Source of the DNA: Flavobacterium alkalisoli
Lineage (GTDB): Bacteria; Bacteroidota; Bacteroidia; Flavobacteriales; Flavobacteriaceae
DNA: 64,000 nt
Direction: 5' to 3'
NCBI RefSeq assembly: GCF_008000935.1
Contig: NZ_CP042831.1
Location: forward strand, 1,860,001 to 1,924,000
Shown: positions 29,235-38,076 of the stretch, piece by piece
Layout: every line of letters starts with the position of its first letter
Position numbering within the stretch: position 1 is the stretch's first letter
The notes under the pieces: model-generated
Database searches by the model: none
Seen by the model: only the letters and a program-made list of their open reading frames with translations
What the model was told of the DNA's origin: nothing
Made by a program: the position numbers and the translations under genes

Positions 29235-30966
29235 TCCTTCCTAAAAAATCGCTTATTTCTTGGTTATCTATTCTGTAATATTCTCTAACCACATTTTGTT
29301 TTTGTTGCAGCCTATGAGCTATAGAACCAGGGCGCGGTTGAGGAACTGCCGGAACAGTTTCAATAACAGGGTTTACTACTTCAGCTACAACCTCTATATT
29401 TTCTATTGCTGCGGCTTTTAAACCAGTTTGCTTTTTACGGCCATTAAGCCCGAAAAGGTCGAATTGTTTATTAGAGTTCTCTAATTTTTTATTAGAAGAA
29501 ATAGTTCTCTTTCGGTTAACTCTTGGCTTATCCTGAGTGTTTTTTACAACAGACTTAACCAAAGGTTTTATGGGTGTTTTCGCATTGGTTGATGCAGGGC
29601 CCTTTTTTGTAGATGCCTTTTTCTTTGTAACCGTAACCTTTGGTTTAGCTGCTGTAATCTTCTTTAGGTCATTATAATATTTTGGCTCTCCGTTTTTATC
29701 AATTTGTAAAATAAAATCAGCGGCTTTTTGTGCTTCTGTAGCTGCACGCATTAGAAAACGGTTATCATCTTCCAAATGCGTTAACGCTGCATTCCATGAT
29801 TTAAGGTAAGCCGGGTGGTTAGTATTGGTATGCCATAAAATACCCGCTTCTGCACATAGGAAAGTAGCAGCAAATTCAGCGACTAATTCTTCAAATGCAT
29901 ATTTTTTAGACCCGAAACTTCCTGAAAAATCTCTTTCTAGCCTATCAGGATGGCCAGTACTGTGAGCAAATTCATGAAACAACGTTCTATAATAATCCTG
30001 AGCCGTCTCAAAGCTTTTAAAATGTGGTAGGGTAACGCTATCATTAGTAGGAGAATAAAACGCCCTGTCACCACCAAATTTTAAACCAGGTTGCGGACTA
30101 GGATAATGGGTAACAATTGCTTCGGGAATTGGCATTTTTTCCTCACTATCGGTAGTGATTGGCTGCTCAATAAAACCATTTTTGAAATTATCTAAATCAA
30201 AATCAATCCCATCAATATCAACACCATTAAAAACGTTGTAATATTTCAGGATTGGTAACTTGTGCATTTGAGCAATTTCCTCGGCCGTAAAACCGTTTTG
30301 AAATTCAGGAATATGTTTTTTGTTATCCTTTAGTAACTGGATATATTTTTTAAGATCATAGCTTGCGATATCGACTTTTTTATCAGCATCTACATATTTG
30401 TACAGTAGTGTAAAATAAACAACAGGGAAACCTTTACTGCCTTTCCTCAGTCGACCTCCTAAATCTTCTATTTGCTTGAAAGTCAAAAAGAAAGGGTTTG
30501 CCATAGGCTCAAGTTCAGTAAGCAGAATAACATTAATTCCTCTGTATCTGTTTTTACTCACAAAGTTGAAAGGAATAGTATAACCTGTAGTGTCAAAGAT
30601 TCCCGATTTCCATTTTCTTTTATAGTCAGATGAATTTGCTTCCTTAATTTTATCTATCATCTTATCGGTTATCATTTGATAGATTTCATTAGGTGAAACA
30701 GCCTTACCAAGCCCGATAATATTTTCGTCTGTATCTTCAAGGCAGTCAAGACAACGGATAAAGCTTTCCGGCACCACTTCAATTGCTGGAGCAGAAAGCT
30801 TACTAAAACGTAATTTTGAATCTTTTGGATTAGAAAGGAGTACAGACTGCAAACGCTCAACTATTGCAAACTGTTCCTCGTTTCTTGCTTCCTCAATAAG
30901 AGCCAAAATTTGTTTTTTAGTTACCTGTTTGCCTAAAAGGCTATTAAATTTATCGACTACACTCAT
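29173..30966 (-). CDS. ArdC-like antirestriction metallopeptidase (element B)
   Basis: 597 residues. ArdC-type N-domain (IPFNFVSKNRYRGINVILLT, FLTFKQIEDLGGRLRKGSKG) and HEFAHSTGH metallopeptidase motif near 328-336 with the downstream EELVAEF. Lys/Ala/Thr-rich linker, then SDFLGRIEKK where the element A protein continues into its ATPase. Here the frame runs on for about 20 unrelated residues to a stop, after an A10 run. The N-terminal module is complete, so it should work as an ArdC-type protein without the shift. Confidence 0.75.
   Translation of the reverse strand: MSVVDKFNSLLGKQVTKKQILALIEEARNEEQFAIVERLQSVLLSNPKDSKLRFSKLSAPAIEVVPESFIRCLDCLEDTDENIIGLGKAVSPNEIYQMITDKMIDKIKEANSSDYKRKWKSGIFDTTGYTIPFNFVSKNRYRGINVILLTELEPMANPFFLTFKQIEDLGGRLRKGSKGFPVVYFTLLYKYVDADKKVDIASYDLKKYIQLLKDNKKHIPEFQNGFTAEEIAQMHKLPILKYYNVFNGVDIDGIDFDLDNFKNGFIEQPITTDSEEKMPIPEAIVTHYPSPQPGLKFGGDRAFYSPTNDSVTLPHFKSFETAQDYYRTLFHEFAHSTGHPDRLERDFSGSFGSKKYAFEELVAEFAATFLCAEAGILWHTNTNHPAYLKSWNAALTHLEDDNRFLMRAATEAQKAADFILQIDKNGEPKYYNDLKKITAAKPKVTVTKKKASTKKGPASTNAKTPIKPLVKSVVKNTQDKPRVNRKRTISSNKKLENSNKQFDLFGLNGRKKQTGLKAAAIENIEVVAEVVNPVIETVPAVPQPRPGSIAHRLQQKQNVVREYYRIDNQEISDFLGRIEKKNQRECSYYHDWRARKR
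29222..29231 (-). other. A10 slippery run at the ArdC/ATPase frame break
   Basis: Ten A on the minus strand exactly where the two frames must join. Such a run permits -1 ribosomal slipping (A AAA AAA type) or polymerase slippage that adds one A; either restores the fused frame found in element A, whose matching position has no homopolymer. A sequencing indel or true frameshift mutation is the alternative. Confidence 0.5.
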
Positions 30967-30967
30967 A

Positions 30968-31429
30968 TTAACCCTCTATTGTATATTCGTTTCCAAATAC
31001 ATCTACAACAGCCATAATGTTGAAGATATCTAAACTCAGATTTTGGACTGAAAGCAATCCGATAGCATTTTCGGTTGCTACCTCCAACGGAATGTTTTTA
31101 ACCGTAAGACTGGCCTGTGGTGGTATCTCAATAGCATCAAGGTTTACGGTTGCCATTCCTATAAATTTATCGCCCATGTAAACCATAACCCTTTTTAAAC
31201 TTGCCAGTGAGGCACCGGAGACAGAAAAGGCTTCCTGAGTAGGATTTGTAATTGTTATGTCAAGATTGAAAGTGATTTTAGAAACCGTGTATTTAAAGTT
31301 TCTTATACCTGAAGGTTCGATGGTCATTTGGTCGAATATTGCCTTTAAGGTTTTCACTTTGTTATAACCTATTATTGCAATACCTGCCAATGCAATTGAA
31401 GCTGCTATTATGATGGTTTTTGCTTTCAT
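30968..31429 (-). CDS. Membrane-anchored LEA14/WHy-like protein (element B)
   Basis: 153 residues, counterpart of 4900-5367. N-terminal helix (IIIAASIALAGIAIIGYNKV), FNLDITITNPTQEAFSVSGA with the NP-centred WHy pattern, and LTVKNIPLEV. Conserved between the elements, including gene spacing (1-2 nt). Confidence 0.6.
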   Translation of the reverse strand: MKAKTIIIAASIALAGIAIIGYNKVKTLKAIFDQMTIEPSGIRNFKYTVSKITFNLDITITNPTQEAFSVSGASLASLKRVMVYMGDKFIGMATVNLDAIEIPPQASLTVKNIPLEVATENAIGLLSVQNLSLDIFNIMAVVDVFGNEYTIEG

Positions 31430-31430
31430 A

Positions 31431-31907
31431 CTAAAACAAGGTTGTAGGGTCTATTAATTTTCCCAGTGCATTGCGTACTTCAATATGTACGTGGTTAATC
31501 ATTGATGCACCATGTTTGGCACTTATATTTTGAGCTACCGCAATTTTACTTCCTGCCATTACAACTGAACCAACAGGAACGGCAGGAGCTATGTAAAATA
31601 TTTTGACGGTGTATTGTTCGTTTTCTATCTCCAGTCTCTTATAACTCATATCTGAGGCATAGGGATAAGCAATTCGGTTTACCTTCCCTGTAATAGGTGA
31701 AAGTATATCCTGCCCGGGTGTTGCTATAATATCAATTCCCTGATGTGTACGTGTACCTCTAGGTGCGCCAAAATGCCCGCATCCTAACGGGTCGCAGCCT
31801 CTAAGCTGCTGGTTTGGCGTTAATGCGGCAAAAGCTTTGTTTCCTTTCATAAGTAATGCTATTAAGGCTATACCGCCCCCGATGTAAAGAATTTTTTTGT
31901 ACCCCAT
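31431..31907 (-). CDS. M23-family peptidoglycan endopeptidase (element B)
   Basis: 158 residues. Short membrane segment, LRGCDPLGCGHFGAPRGTRT, HQGIDIIATPGQDI and NHVHIEVRN: the zinc ligands are intact. Counterpart of 5369-5848. Overlaps the spanin-like gene by 40 nt. Confidence 0.85.
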   Translation of the reverse strand: MGYKKILYIGGGIALIALLMKGNKAFAALTPNQQLRGCDPLGCGHFGAPRGTRTHQGIDIIATPGQDILSPITGKVNRIAYPYASDMSYKRLEIENEQYTVKIFYIAPAVPVGSVVMAGSKIAVAQNISAKHGASMINHVHIEVRNALGKLIDPTTLF

Positions 31908-32461
31908 GATTTTACCCGGTTAAAAATTGTAAAGACTATTAACAGGGCTGCAGCCCAACCTAAATAAGCACTGTAACGCCAAAAAGCAGGAATAACCTTT
32001 ATAATTACAGGCTTTACCACTTCGCTTTCTTCGCTTTTAAACTGCTCTCTATTGGTTTCTGTATTGCTGTCCTGAGTTTCGGCCATCTTAGCCAGTAAGT
32101 CAATTGTTTTGCTATGCTCGTTATATAGAAGCTGGTATTTGTTGTTTCCCGATTCTATTACCCTGTTTACCGTCACCAGCATTTCACGCATACGGGCATT
32201 ACAAATACTGTCGCATTCGTCATTACCTGTATTTAAATCAGGGATATATATGCTGGTTTTGTCGTTGATCTCCCTGTTTACTTTGGTAAGTTTTTTAATC
32301 TCCAGTAAAAGGCTGTCGATGTTCGTTTTATTTTCGGTTTGTACTACAACTTTTTGCGGCCTTTTAAAAGCACCGCAACCAATAGGTAAAACAGAAATGG
32401 CAAGCATCAATAAAATGAAGCTGAACCAATAGAACAGGGGATGTGTAATTAATTTTTTCAT
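31868..32461 (-). CDS. Candidate unimolecular spanin (element B)
   Basis: 197 residues. Signal with lipobox VLPIGC, coiled-coil-prone periplasmic region (SLLLEIKKLTKVNREINDKT), conserved DSICNARMREML, and C-terminal membrane helix (YLGWAAALLIVFTIFNRV). Same topology as 5821-6378, with Cys pair DECDSICNAR kept. Confidence 0.6.
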   Translation of the reverse strand: MKKLITHPLFYWFSFILLMLAISVLPIGCGAFKRPQKVVVQTENKTNIDSLLLEIKKLTKVNREINDKTSIYIPDLNTGNDECDSICNARMREMLVTVNRVIESGNNKYQLLYNEHSKTIDLLAKMAETQDSNTETNREQFKSEESEVVKPVIIKVIPAFWRYSAYLGWAAALLIVFTIFNRVKSWGTKKFFTSGAV

Positions 32462-32463
32462 AG

Positions 32464-32712
32464 TTAAGCTGCTTTACAGTTTCTACATTGGTTTTTGTGT
32501 TGTTCCAGTTCTGTCCGAAGTCTTAAAACTTCTTTTTTCAAATCTTCAACTTCTGCGCGGTTATCGGCTATAAAGTCGCGGTAAGCTTTTTGAAGTTCCT
32601 GTATTGCGTTGGTTTCTGTAATTTGTACCTGAGCATTACGAGATTTCCATGCTATTATAAAACCAGTAATAGTAGTGCCGCCCAGTAGTAAGTTTAAAAT
32701 TTCAGGTAAGGA
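32464..32712 (-). CDS. Short membrane/coiled-coil protein in the holin position (element B)
   Basis: 82 residues from the ATG at 32712; a longer frame would overlap the spike gene. N-terminal hydrophobic segment (ILNLLLGGTTITGFIIAW), then a coiled coil (EVEDLKKEVLRLRTELEQHK) and a C-terminal CRNC motif. Not homologous to the multi-span protein at the same place in element A. Could be a pinholin/antiholin-like lysis protein. Confidence 0.5.
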   Translation of the reverse strand, partial: SLPEILNLLLGGTTITGFIIAWKSRNAQVQITETNAIQELQKAYRDFIADNRAEVEDLKKEVLRLRTELEQHKNQCRNCKAA

Positions 32713-32735
32713 CATATAATTGAGTTTTGGGGTTA

Positions 32736-34352
32736 TTAAGTAATCGCTTTCCAGCTTCCGGGAGTTCCGGCCGCAGTGCATATCCAGGCAAATACACCTG
32801 AAGCTAAATCTTTATTATAAACTATATCACCCTCCTCAAAAGTTCCAATTGTTGGGATAGCATTTAGAGACATTTTTTTTGTTTCAGTAATAATCGGGAT
32901 GGTTTGGTTATAGTTTTTATTATGTTTTATTGAAGCTTTTGCAAATATTATTGAGCCTGAATTAGCTGATGCAATTCTGATTTTAATATATCTAACATCA
33001 TCACTTTTAAGTACTCCGATATTTGCAGTTGATCTGTTTGAGGATGTTATATAATTATTGCTTACAAGACTCCATTGTAAAAAGGTTGACGAAATAATAT
33101 CGTTTGTTGGTTCTTCAATTATCTGATTTTTAGACGAGTCGTATAATGTGACAGTCATTCTAAACAAAGAAATGTCGGAGACAAAAGAAAATCCGAAAGG
33201 ATTGATCCCGCAAGGAACTAAGCCTGTTTCTAAAAAAACAAATGAAGCAGGGATTGAAATATTATCTGAATTAATAGTTACACCTTGTAAATTAAAGTTT
33301 TTAGACTTGCAGTTTATTTCGTGTATTATTCTTTCTTCTAAAGTTAAATCAAGCTGATTGTTTACTGAATTGTTTGTGCCATTATCCGTAAATGCAGGGG
33401 TGTTAGATTCTCTTAATATAGCACCTTTTAAACCTGAATAGCTTTTGAATAACTGGTTGTCAAAAGTAGCTTCGTCAAAAGTTATGCTGTTGGCACCCTC
33501 AAAACGACAATCATAAAAAATATTTGAAAAACCTTTCTTTATGTGGATAGTGCTATTTTCAAAAGATGGTTTATGAAAGATATTATGATTATGAGGGTAA
33601 TTTCCATCTACAATTAAAGTGGTTAACCTCCCAACCCAAAATATATTCTCATTTATCCACCCTATGGTTGATGCTAAAGGCTCACTAAACAATTCGAGAT
33701 CATCAACATACCCAATATTAATCCTATTGTAAGCACACGATGCTATCAAAGAATTGTCCCCGTCAGCATATATTAGTAATTTTTTAGCTCTATTTATTTT
33801 TAAATCAATGTTTTTAGCCCCCTGTAATTGAATAGTGGCATTATTTACAAGATTAAAAGAAATTTCACAAGGAGTGGTTACAGCTGAGCGATATCCTATA
33901 ATAAATTTTGAAGTTAGCTCACCTGTTAAAGTTCCTTCAAACTTTATGCTACGCACCTGAAAGGCATCTATTTCACCTGTAAAATATAGTATCTTCCCTA
34001 ATTTAAGAAATAATGTTCCTCCGTTATTCAGACAATAGCTGATAGCTTTTAATAACGCTTCTCTGTCGTCTGTTACACCGTCACACTTAGCTCCAAACCA
34101 TTGAACATCAATCGTAGGTGAAGGGGTTAAATCTCTTTGCCAAAAACCCGAACCCATTCCAATTGCATCAAACACAACTCCGTCGTCTTTAACTAAACCT
34201 GTAACATAATTAAATATGCCGCCTTGAACAGTATCCTGTACATATACAATTTTATTACTCCCTTTATAATTTTTTAACTGAGTAATAGTATCAACAATAG
34301 ACACCCCTTTAAGTGCATTGAAATAATCAACTCCTGTACCTATTCCGTTCAT
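32736..34352 (-). CDS. Putative spike protein with pectate-lyase-like beta-helix domain
   Basis: 538 residues. N-terminal IGTGVDY shared with the element A spike. Residues about 75-130 (IDVQWFGAKCDGVTDDREAL, NNGGTLFLKLGKILYFTGEI) match the start of the pectate-lyase-3 / tailspike right-handed beta-helix family, with long beta-rich repeats after. Such domains bind or cut surface polysaccharides. C-terminal about 50 residues (GTFEEGDIVYNKDLASGVFA, GTPGSWKAIT) are typical of fibre ends. Suggests a receptor change relative to element A. Confidence 0.65.
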   Translation of the reverse strand: MNGIGTGVDYFNALKGVSIVDTITQLKNYKGSNKIVYVQDTVQGGIFNYVTGLVKDDGVVFDAIGMGSGFWQRDLTPSPTIDVQWFGAKCDGVTDDREALLKAISYCLNNGGTLFLKLGKILYFTGEIDAFQVRSIKFEGTLTGELTSKFIIGYRSAVTTPCEISFNLVNNATIQLQGAKNIDLKINRAKKLLIYADGDNSLIASCAYNRINIGYVDDLELFSEPLASTIGWINENIFWVGRLTTLIVDGNYPHNHNIFHKPSFENSTIHIKKGFSNIFYDCRFEGANSITFDEATFDNQLFKSYSGLKGAILRESNTPAFTDNGTNNSVNNQLDLTLEERIIHEINCKSKNFNLQGVTINSDNISIPASFVFLETGLVPCGINPFGFSFVSDISLFRMTVTLYDSSKNQIIEEPTNDIISSTFLQWSLVSNNYITSSNRSTANIGVLKSDDVRYIKIRIASANSGSIIFAKASIKHNKNYNQTIPIITETKKMSLNAIPTIGTFEEGDIVYNKDLASGVFAWICTAAGTPGSWKAIT

Positions 34353-34897
34353 CGTGATTTGTGTTTATTATAAAGTTTGTAGGCAATTATTACTGCTAAG
34401 ACAATGGCAAGCAGGATAATTAAGCCTTTACTGTTACTTTTTTTTTTTAAAGTGATGCCAAGTATTGCAATGGCGTCATTATAATCTTTATCGGTAATCA
34501 GGTCAGCGTAAAGCTGCCCGTTTTCTGCTACCGCGATAATCTTACATAGAGAGATAAGCGTTTCCTGGCTTAAATCAATCTGAATATTTGGAGAAATGCC
34601 AATCGCGTTAGCAACCATAGTAATATATGCGGCCGTATTATTCTCAAATGCTGGAGAAAGCACGCTTATCAGTTTGCTTACGGTATTTGTTCCGCTGTTT
34701 ACCTTACTGATAATGTTACGCATCATAGCACGAAGGCCATAGCGTAACTCGGTAAACTGTTCAAATTTTCCGTCGGTATTCTGACTTACAGGAATTTTAC
34801 CCTGCCAGGCTATACTTGTAATCACAAGATTAGCGGGATTATTGTTTCTCAATCCGCGAGGGTAAGCATCCTTATTTAAAAAACTGGTGTAAGGCAT
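34349..34897 (-). CDS. RGIRNNNP-type lytic/structural protein with membrane helix (element B)
   Basis: 182 residues, counterpart of 8100-8666. PRGLRNNNPANLVIT, FEQFTELRYGLRAMMRN, LSPAFENNTAAYI and a C-terminal membrane helix (GLIILLAIVLAVIIAYKLY). Its start overlaps the spike gene's beginning region by 4 nt at the far end. Confidence 0.65.
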   Translation of the reverse strand: MPYTSFLNKDAYPRGLRNNNPANLVITSIAWQGKIPVSQNTDGKFEQFTELRYGLRAMMRNIISKVNSGTNTVSKLISVLSPAFENNTAAYITMVANAIGISPNIQIDLSQETLISLCKIIAVAENGQLYADLITDKDYNDAIAILGITLKKKSNSKGLIILLAIVLAVIIAYKLYNKHKSR

Positions 34898-35364
34898 TAT
34901 ACAGTTACGGTTTTTACAGGGCGTGCCTGTGGTTTTGTATTCGTTTTTGGTTTAGCTGCCGGAAGGCTTTTAACCGGGGCAGTAGCCGCTTGTTTCTTTT
35001 GGTCATTCTTTTGTATGGCATAGGCTGCTATTGCTACTAAGGCGATAGTACCTAATGCTATATATAAACCAGCGTTGGTGGGTTTGGTTCTTGTAAAATT
35101 GATCACGGATGAATCCAAAGCGTATAGGGTTATTTTAGGGTAGGGAACATCTTTAGCCGCGAACTTTAATTCTTTATAGCCGGGGCTGGATATCCTGATT
35201 AATGAATTTTCACCAAGTGGCAGGAAAATAAAATCGCCAGTATCAGCATCGGACAAAACACTGGCTATCTGTTCTCCCTTATTGTTTAATTCTTCAATTA
35301 GGGCGGACTGGTAAATGGGGTAGCCGTCATCGCCGACTATTTTCCCGATGATCTTGTACGGCAT
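34897..35364 (-). CDS. Carboxypeptidase-regulatory-like beta-sandwich membrane protein (element B)
   Basis: 155 residues, counterpart of 8666-9109. KIIGKIVGDDGYPIYQSALI, LIRISSPGYKELKFAA, membrane helix (LYIALGTIALVAIAAYAI), basic Pro/Lys-rich tail ending in KTVTV, identical to the element A tail end. Confidence 0.6.
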   Translation of the reverse strand: MPYKIIGKIVGDDGYPIYQSALIEELNNKGEQIASVLSDADTGDFIFLPLGENSLIRISSPGYKELKFAAKDVPYPKITLYALDSSVINFTRTKPTNAGLYIALGTIALVAIAAYAIQKNDQKKQAATAPVKSLPAAKPKTNTKPQARPVKTVTV

Positions 35365-35368
35365 AATT

Positions 35369-35791
35369 TTATAGTTGATTATATTTTAAACTCAGTGCGT
35401 AATAATCATCACTTGACAACTCGGTTTTAAGCCATACATTCAATGGCTCTAGCGGTAGGGGGCTAAATGGGTTTACTCTTATCTGATTACCCAAAAACTT
35501 ATTATAGCTGCGTTTGCCAAACTTTTGAAACACCTGGTCAAACTGTGATGCGTTTACATTCTTTAAAGCTGCGAATATGGCCTGTTCATCTGTACCGCTT
35601 TCCTTCATGGCATCATAAAGCTTTTCGGCTACTTTACCCGCATCAAAAATGGCTGTGCTAGTACCGCCTGTAATTGGGTCGATAATGGCACCGGAAGAAT
35701 CGGTTTTCTTTTTAACCACATAATACAGTACCACACCTGCGGCGATTACTCCGGCAGCTATTAAGACTGTTTTTTTAGTTTTTGCATCCAT
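35369..35791 (-). CDS. Membrane-anchored annexin-like repeat protein 1 (element B)
   Basis: 140 residues. Membrane helix (TVLIAAGVIAAGVVLYYVV), short linker, then VAEKLYDAMKESGTDEQAIF, ALKNVNASQFDQVFQKFGKR and VWLKTELSSDDYYALSLKY. The AMK-x-x-GTDE sequence is the most annexin-like of the four copies. Counterpart of 9111-9545. Confidence 0.6.
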   Translation of the reverse strand: MDAKTKKTVLIAAGVIAAGVVLYYVVKKKTDSSGAIIDPITGGTSTAIFDAGKVAEKLYDAMKESGTDEQAIFAALKNVNASQFDQVFQKFGKRSYNKFLGNQIRVNPFSPLPLEPLNVWLKTELSSDDYYALSLKYNQL

Positions 35792-35793
35792 GA

Positions 35794-36279
35794 TTAAAAG
35801 GCTACGGGTATTAGTAATGATATTTTCGAACGGTCTAGCTGACTTGTAAACTGATTATTCAGCCACTCGGTTAAGGTCATTTCGTTGCCTATTGTCGGCT
35901 TTCTTTTACCAAAGGCATTGTACACCTTTACCCAAGCATTATAATTGATGCCGGATAAAGCCTCCAGCACGGTTTCAAGGTCTGCGCCCCATCCGTACAT
36001 GGCATTGTATAATGCGTCGGCTTTTGCGTTTGCAACGGCTTCAGAAATGTTGGAAGGCTCGTAATTTGGATTTGTGGCCAATGAAACAAACCTGTTTTTA
36101 TAAAGGTTATAAGCAACATAACCGCCAACGCCAACAACTAAGGCTACAGCAACGATTTTAACCACTGTAAAAGTGGTATCAATTGCGCCTGTTACGGCTT
36201 TTTGTCCCGCGGGCGATGAAGCGACGGTAGCAAGAACCGCGGGATTACTCAAGCCTTTTTTTGTTTTGGTTACTGCCAT
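35794..36279 (-). CDS. Membrane-anchored annexin-like repeat protein 2 (element B)
   Basis: 161 residues. N-terminal LSNPAVLATVASSPAGQKAV (as in the A copy), membrane helix (IVAVALVVGVGGYVAYNLY), then DALYNAMYGWGADLETVLEA, YNAWVKVYNAFGKRKP and TEWLNNQFTSQ. Counterpart of 9557-10048. Confidence 0.55.
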   Translation of the reverse strand: MAVTKTKKGLSNPAVLATVASSPAGQKAVTGAIDTTFTVVKIVAVALVVGVGGYVAYNLYKNRFVSLATNPNYEPSNISEAVANAKADALYNAMYGWGADLETVLEALSGINYNAWVKVYNAFGKRKPTIGNEMTLTEWLNNQFTSQLDRSKISLLIPVAF

Positions 36280-36294
36280 TGCAATAGTGTTTTT

Positions 36295-36522
36295 TTATGT
36301 GAACATTGCCTTTAACATAAGCCACTTATCTTTTAGGGCTTTTAAGGCTTTTGGACTTTTTATAATTTGCTCGATTCTTTCCTGATCGTCCATTTCTAAA
36401 CGGGCAAAGGCTTCGAGGTTTTCTTTTTTCTTTTTCAGGTCAAAGGGATTCCCCGCTTTGATTTGAAAGGTGATAGTGACTTCATTCGTCATTGTATTGG
36501 TGGGTTGGTTATTCTGTGCCAT
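36295..36522 (-). CDS. Small late protein (element B)
   Basis: 75 residues, counterpart of 10064-10285, sharing VTITFQIKAGNPFDLKKK and LEMDDQERIEQI. Overlaps the upstream coiled-coil gene by 14 nt. Confidence 0.65.
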   Translation of the reverse strand: MAQNNQPTNTMTNEVTITFQIKAGNPFDLKKKKENLEAFARLEMDDQERIEQIIKSPKALKALKDKWLMLKAMFT

Positions 36523-37333
36523 GTGTGTTAGCTTGATGTTTTTGAATTAGTGTAAATAGTTCGTTTGCAAATTCTTGGTTGTTTAACATCCCGTGTAAAA
36601 CAGAATATAGATTTTGCGCAATTGTCTCGCTTTGCTGAGTTATGGCAGTAATAAGAGCCTGTTTATACTCTCCTAAACCTTCAGTAGTCACAGCAGCGTT
36701 AAGCCCTTCGGGTGCTGCTGCACCTTTTGCCATCATAGAAGCGGCTAGGGGAGCAAGGGCAGTAACTAAGGAGTTAATCATTTCCTTATTGCCTGAAGCC
36801 TTCGTTTCAGAAAATTCATTCTTGATAGCTTCAATTTTCCTTTCTGAAAGTTCATCTTTAAGCCTTTCAACTTCAGTTCGTAGTCTGTCTCTTTCTGCCT
36901 TTACTTCCGGGTAATCCTGATAGCGGTAAGCCATATCCATATTTAAACCACCCATTAACCCCGAAAAAGGATTTTGCGGGGCTGGGTAGTTATTGGCAGG
37001 GGGATTATAAGAAGGCATGGGCGTTGCCTGGGTTATCGGTTCTGCCTGAGTAGGTTTAAAGGTTATTGTTATCGGTGCGCCATCATCTTTCCAACTGTTG
37101 CCGTTACGTCTGCGTAACTGGATAGCAACGGTACTGTAGTTTTGAGAAAGCCAGTTAAAGTAATCTTCGACTGTGCCTTTTTCCTGAGCCATTGCTTCAC
37201 CTGTTTTGCTGTTGCAAATAGGTTTAAAGCCAACGGCATCGGTAATCGTAACAGCAAAAGTCTGGGCTTTTCCAGTTGATGCTATGGCACCGTTTTTTAG
37301 TTTTTGAATTATGTCTAAAACTTCTTGCTTCAT
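36509..37333 (-). CDS. Coiled-coil late protein (element B)
   Basis: 274 residues, counterpart of 10288-11085: RRRNGNSWKDDGAPITI, GLNMDMAYRYQDYPEVKAER, coiled coil (RLRTEVERLKDELSERKIEA) and a helical Ala-rich C-terminus. The MAYRYQDYP junction is the best conserved stretch. Confidence 0.65.
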   Translation of the reverse strand: MKQEVLDIIQKLKNGAIASTGKAQTFAVTITDAVGFKPICNSKTGEAMAQEKGTVEDYFNWLSQNYSTVAIQLRRRNGNSWKDDGAPITITFKPTQAEPITQATPMPSYNPPANNYPAPQNPFSGLMGGLNMDMAYRYQDYPEVKAERDRLRTEVERLKDELSERKIEAIKNEFSETKASGNKEMINSLVTALAPLAASMMAKGAAAPEGLNAAVTTEGLGEYKQALITAITQQSETIAQNLYSVLHGMLNNQEFANELFTLIQKHQANTHGTE

Positions 37334-37337
37334 CGTC

Positions 37338-37622
37338 TTAACATTTTTTGATTAATCTGTAATCTAGTATGGCATTCTTGCTAGTGCCATTAAACTTTAC
37401 AACAAGTGTAACATCACAGGCTGTCCCGTCGCCAGGTATATTGAATGAACCATAAGGCACGCCAATTTCAGTATTGAAAGCGGGTACTTTTCGGGACACA
37501 TCATTAACCGTAACTGTAAGATCATCTGCACCATAATTGGCAAGCGTTAAACTGGTAACACCTTCTAAAATGATTTTATCATCGTTGGTTATAAGCTGGG
37601 AGTTAAAGCCTGATTTGTTCAT
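37338..37622 (-). CDS. Small beta-rich minor capsid candidate (element B)
   Basis: 94 residues, counterpart of 11089-11379: LTLANYGADDLTVTVNDVSR, FNIPGDGTACDVTLVVKF, AILDYRLIKKC. C-terminal Cys is kept in both. Confidence 0.55.
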   Translation of the reverse strand: MNKSGFNSQLITNDDKIILEGVTSLTLANYGADDLTVTVNDVSRKVPAFNTEIGVPYGSFNIPGDGTACDVTLVVKFNGTSKNAILDYRLIKKC

Positions 37623-37624
37623 GA

Positions 37625-37996
37625 TTAACAGTTGTTATCTTTTGTAAAGTCGTTTTCGTACACCAACACTAATTGTGCGGTAAAGTTTTCGGTAAAGTTG
37701 TCTGTAGCAATCACACTAAACGTATAAGATTTACCTGTAGACTCCAGGAATAGAGGTACTAAGCCTTCCCTATATCCAGCCTCACGGCTTCTTAAATGGT
37801 TAATGTGGACTAACGGAATGATTTCTTCGCCGTCGTCAGTCTTAAAGCTCGCCTGAATAGTGCCGGTATTAGCAGCGTTGTTATGATACACCGCACAACC
37901 TATGATTAAACCTGCTCTAGGTCTAATTGTAGCTGTAGCCGACGCGCTGCCACTGGCGATACTTAGGTTAACTCTTTCTATAAGTGGTTTTGACAT
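37625..37996 (-). CDS. Small beta-rich minor capsid candidate (element B)
   Basis: 123 residues from the ATG at 37996; the longer frame to 38029 runs into the conserved terminator. Counterpart of 11381-11746: VNLSIASGSASATATIRPRA, HLRSREAGYREGLVPLFLES, AQLVLVYENDFTKD. Confidence 0.55.
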   Translation of the reverse strand: MSKPLIERVNLSIASGSASATATIRPRAGLIIGCAVYHNNAANTGTIQASFKTDDGEEIIPLVHINHLRSREAGYREGLVPLFLESTGKSYTFSVIATDNFTENFTAQLVLVYENDFTKDNNC

Positions 37997-38011
37997 GGAG
38001 TTTATGAGTTT

Positions 38012-38043
38012 AAAAAAAGCCAAAAGCACTGCCTTTGGCTTTT
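38012..38043 (-). terminator. Conserved terminator after the capsid candidate (element B)
   Basis: Same hairpin as 11760-11793: stem aaagccaaa / tttggcttt, loop agcactgcc. 34 bp past the stop of the 190-aa gene. Confidence 0.75.
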
Positions 38044-38076
38044 CTGATTAACAATCTATCTAACTAACACAAACTA

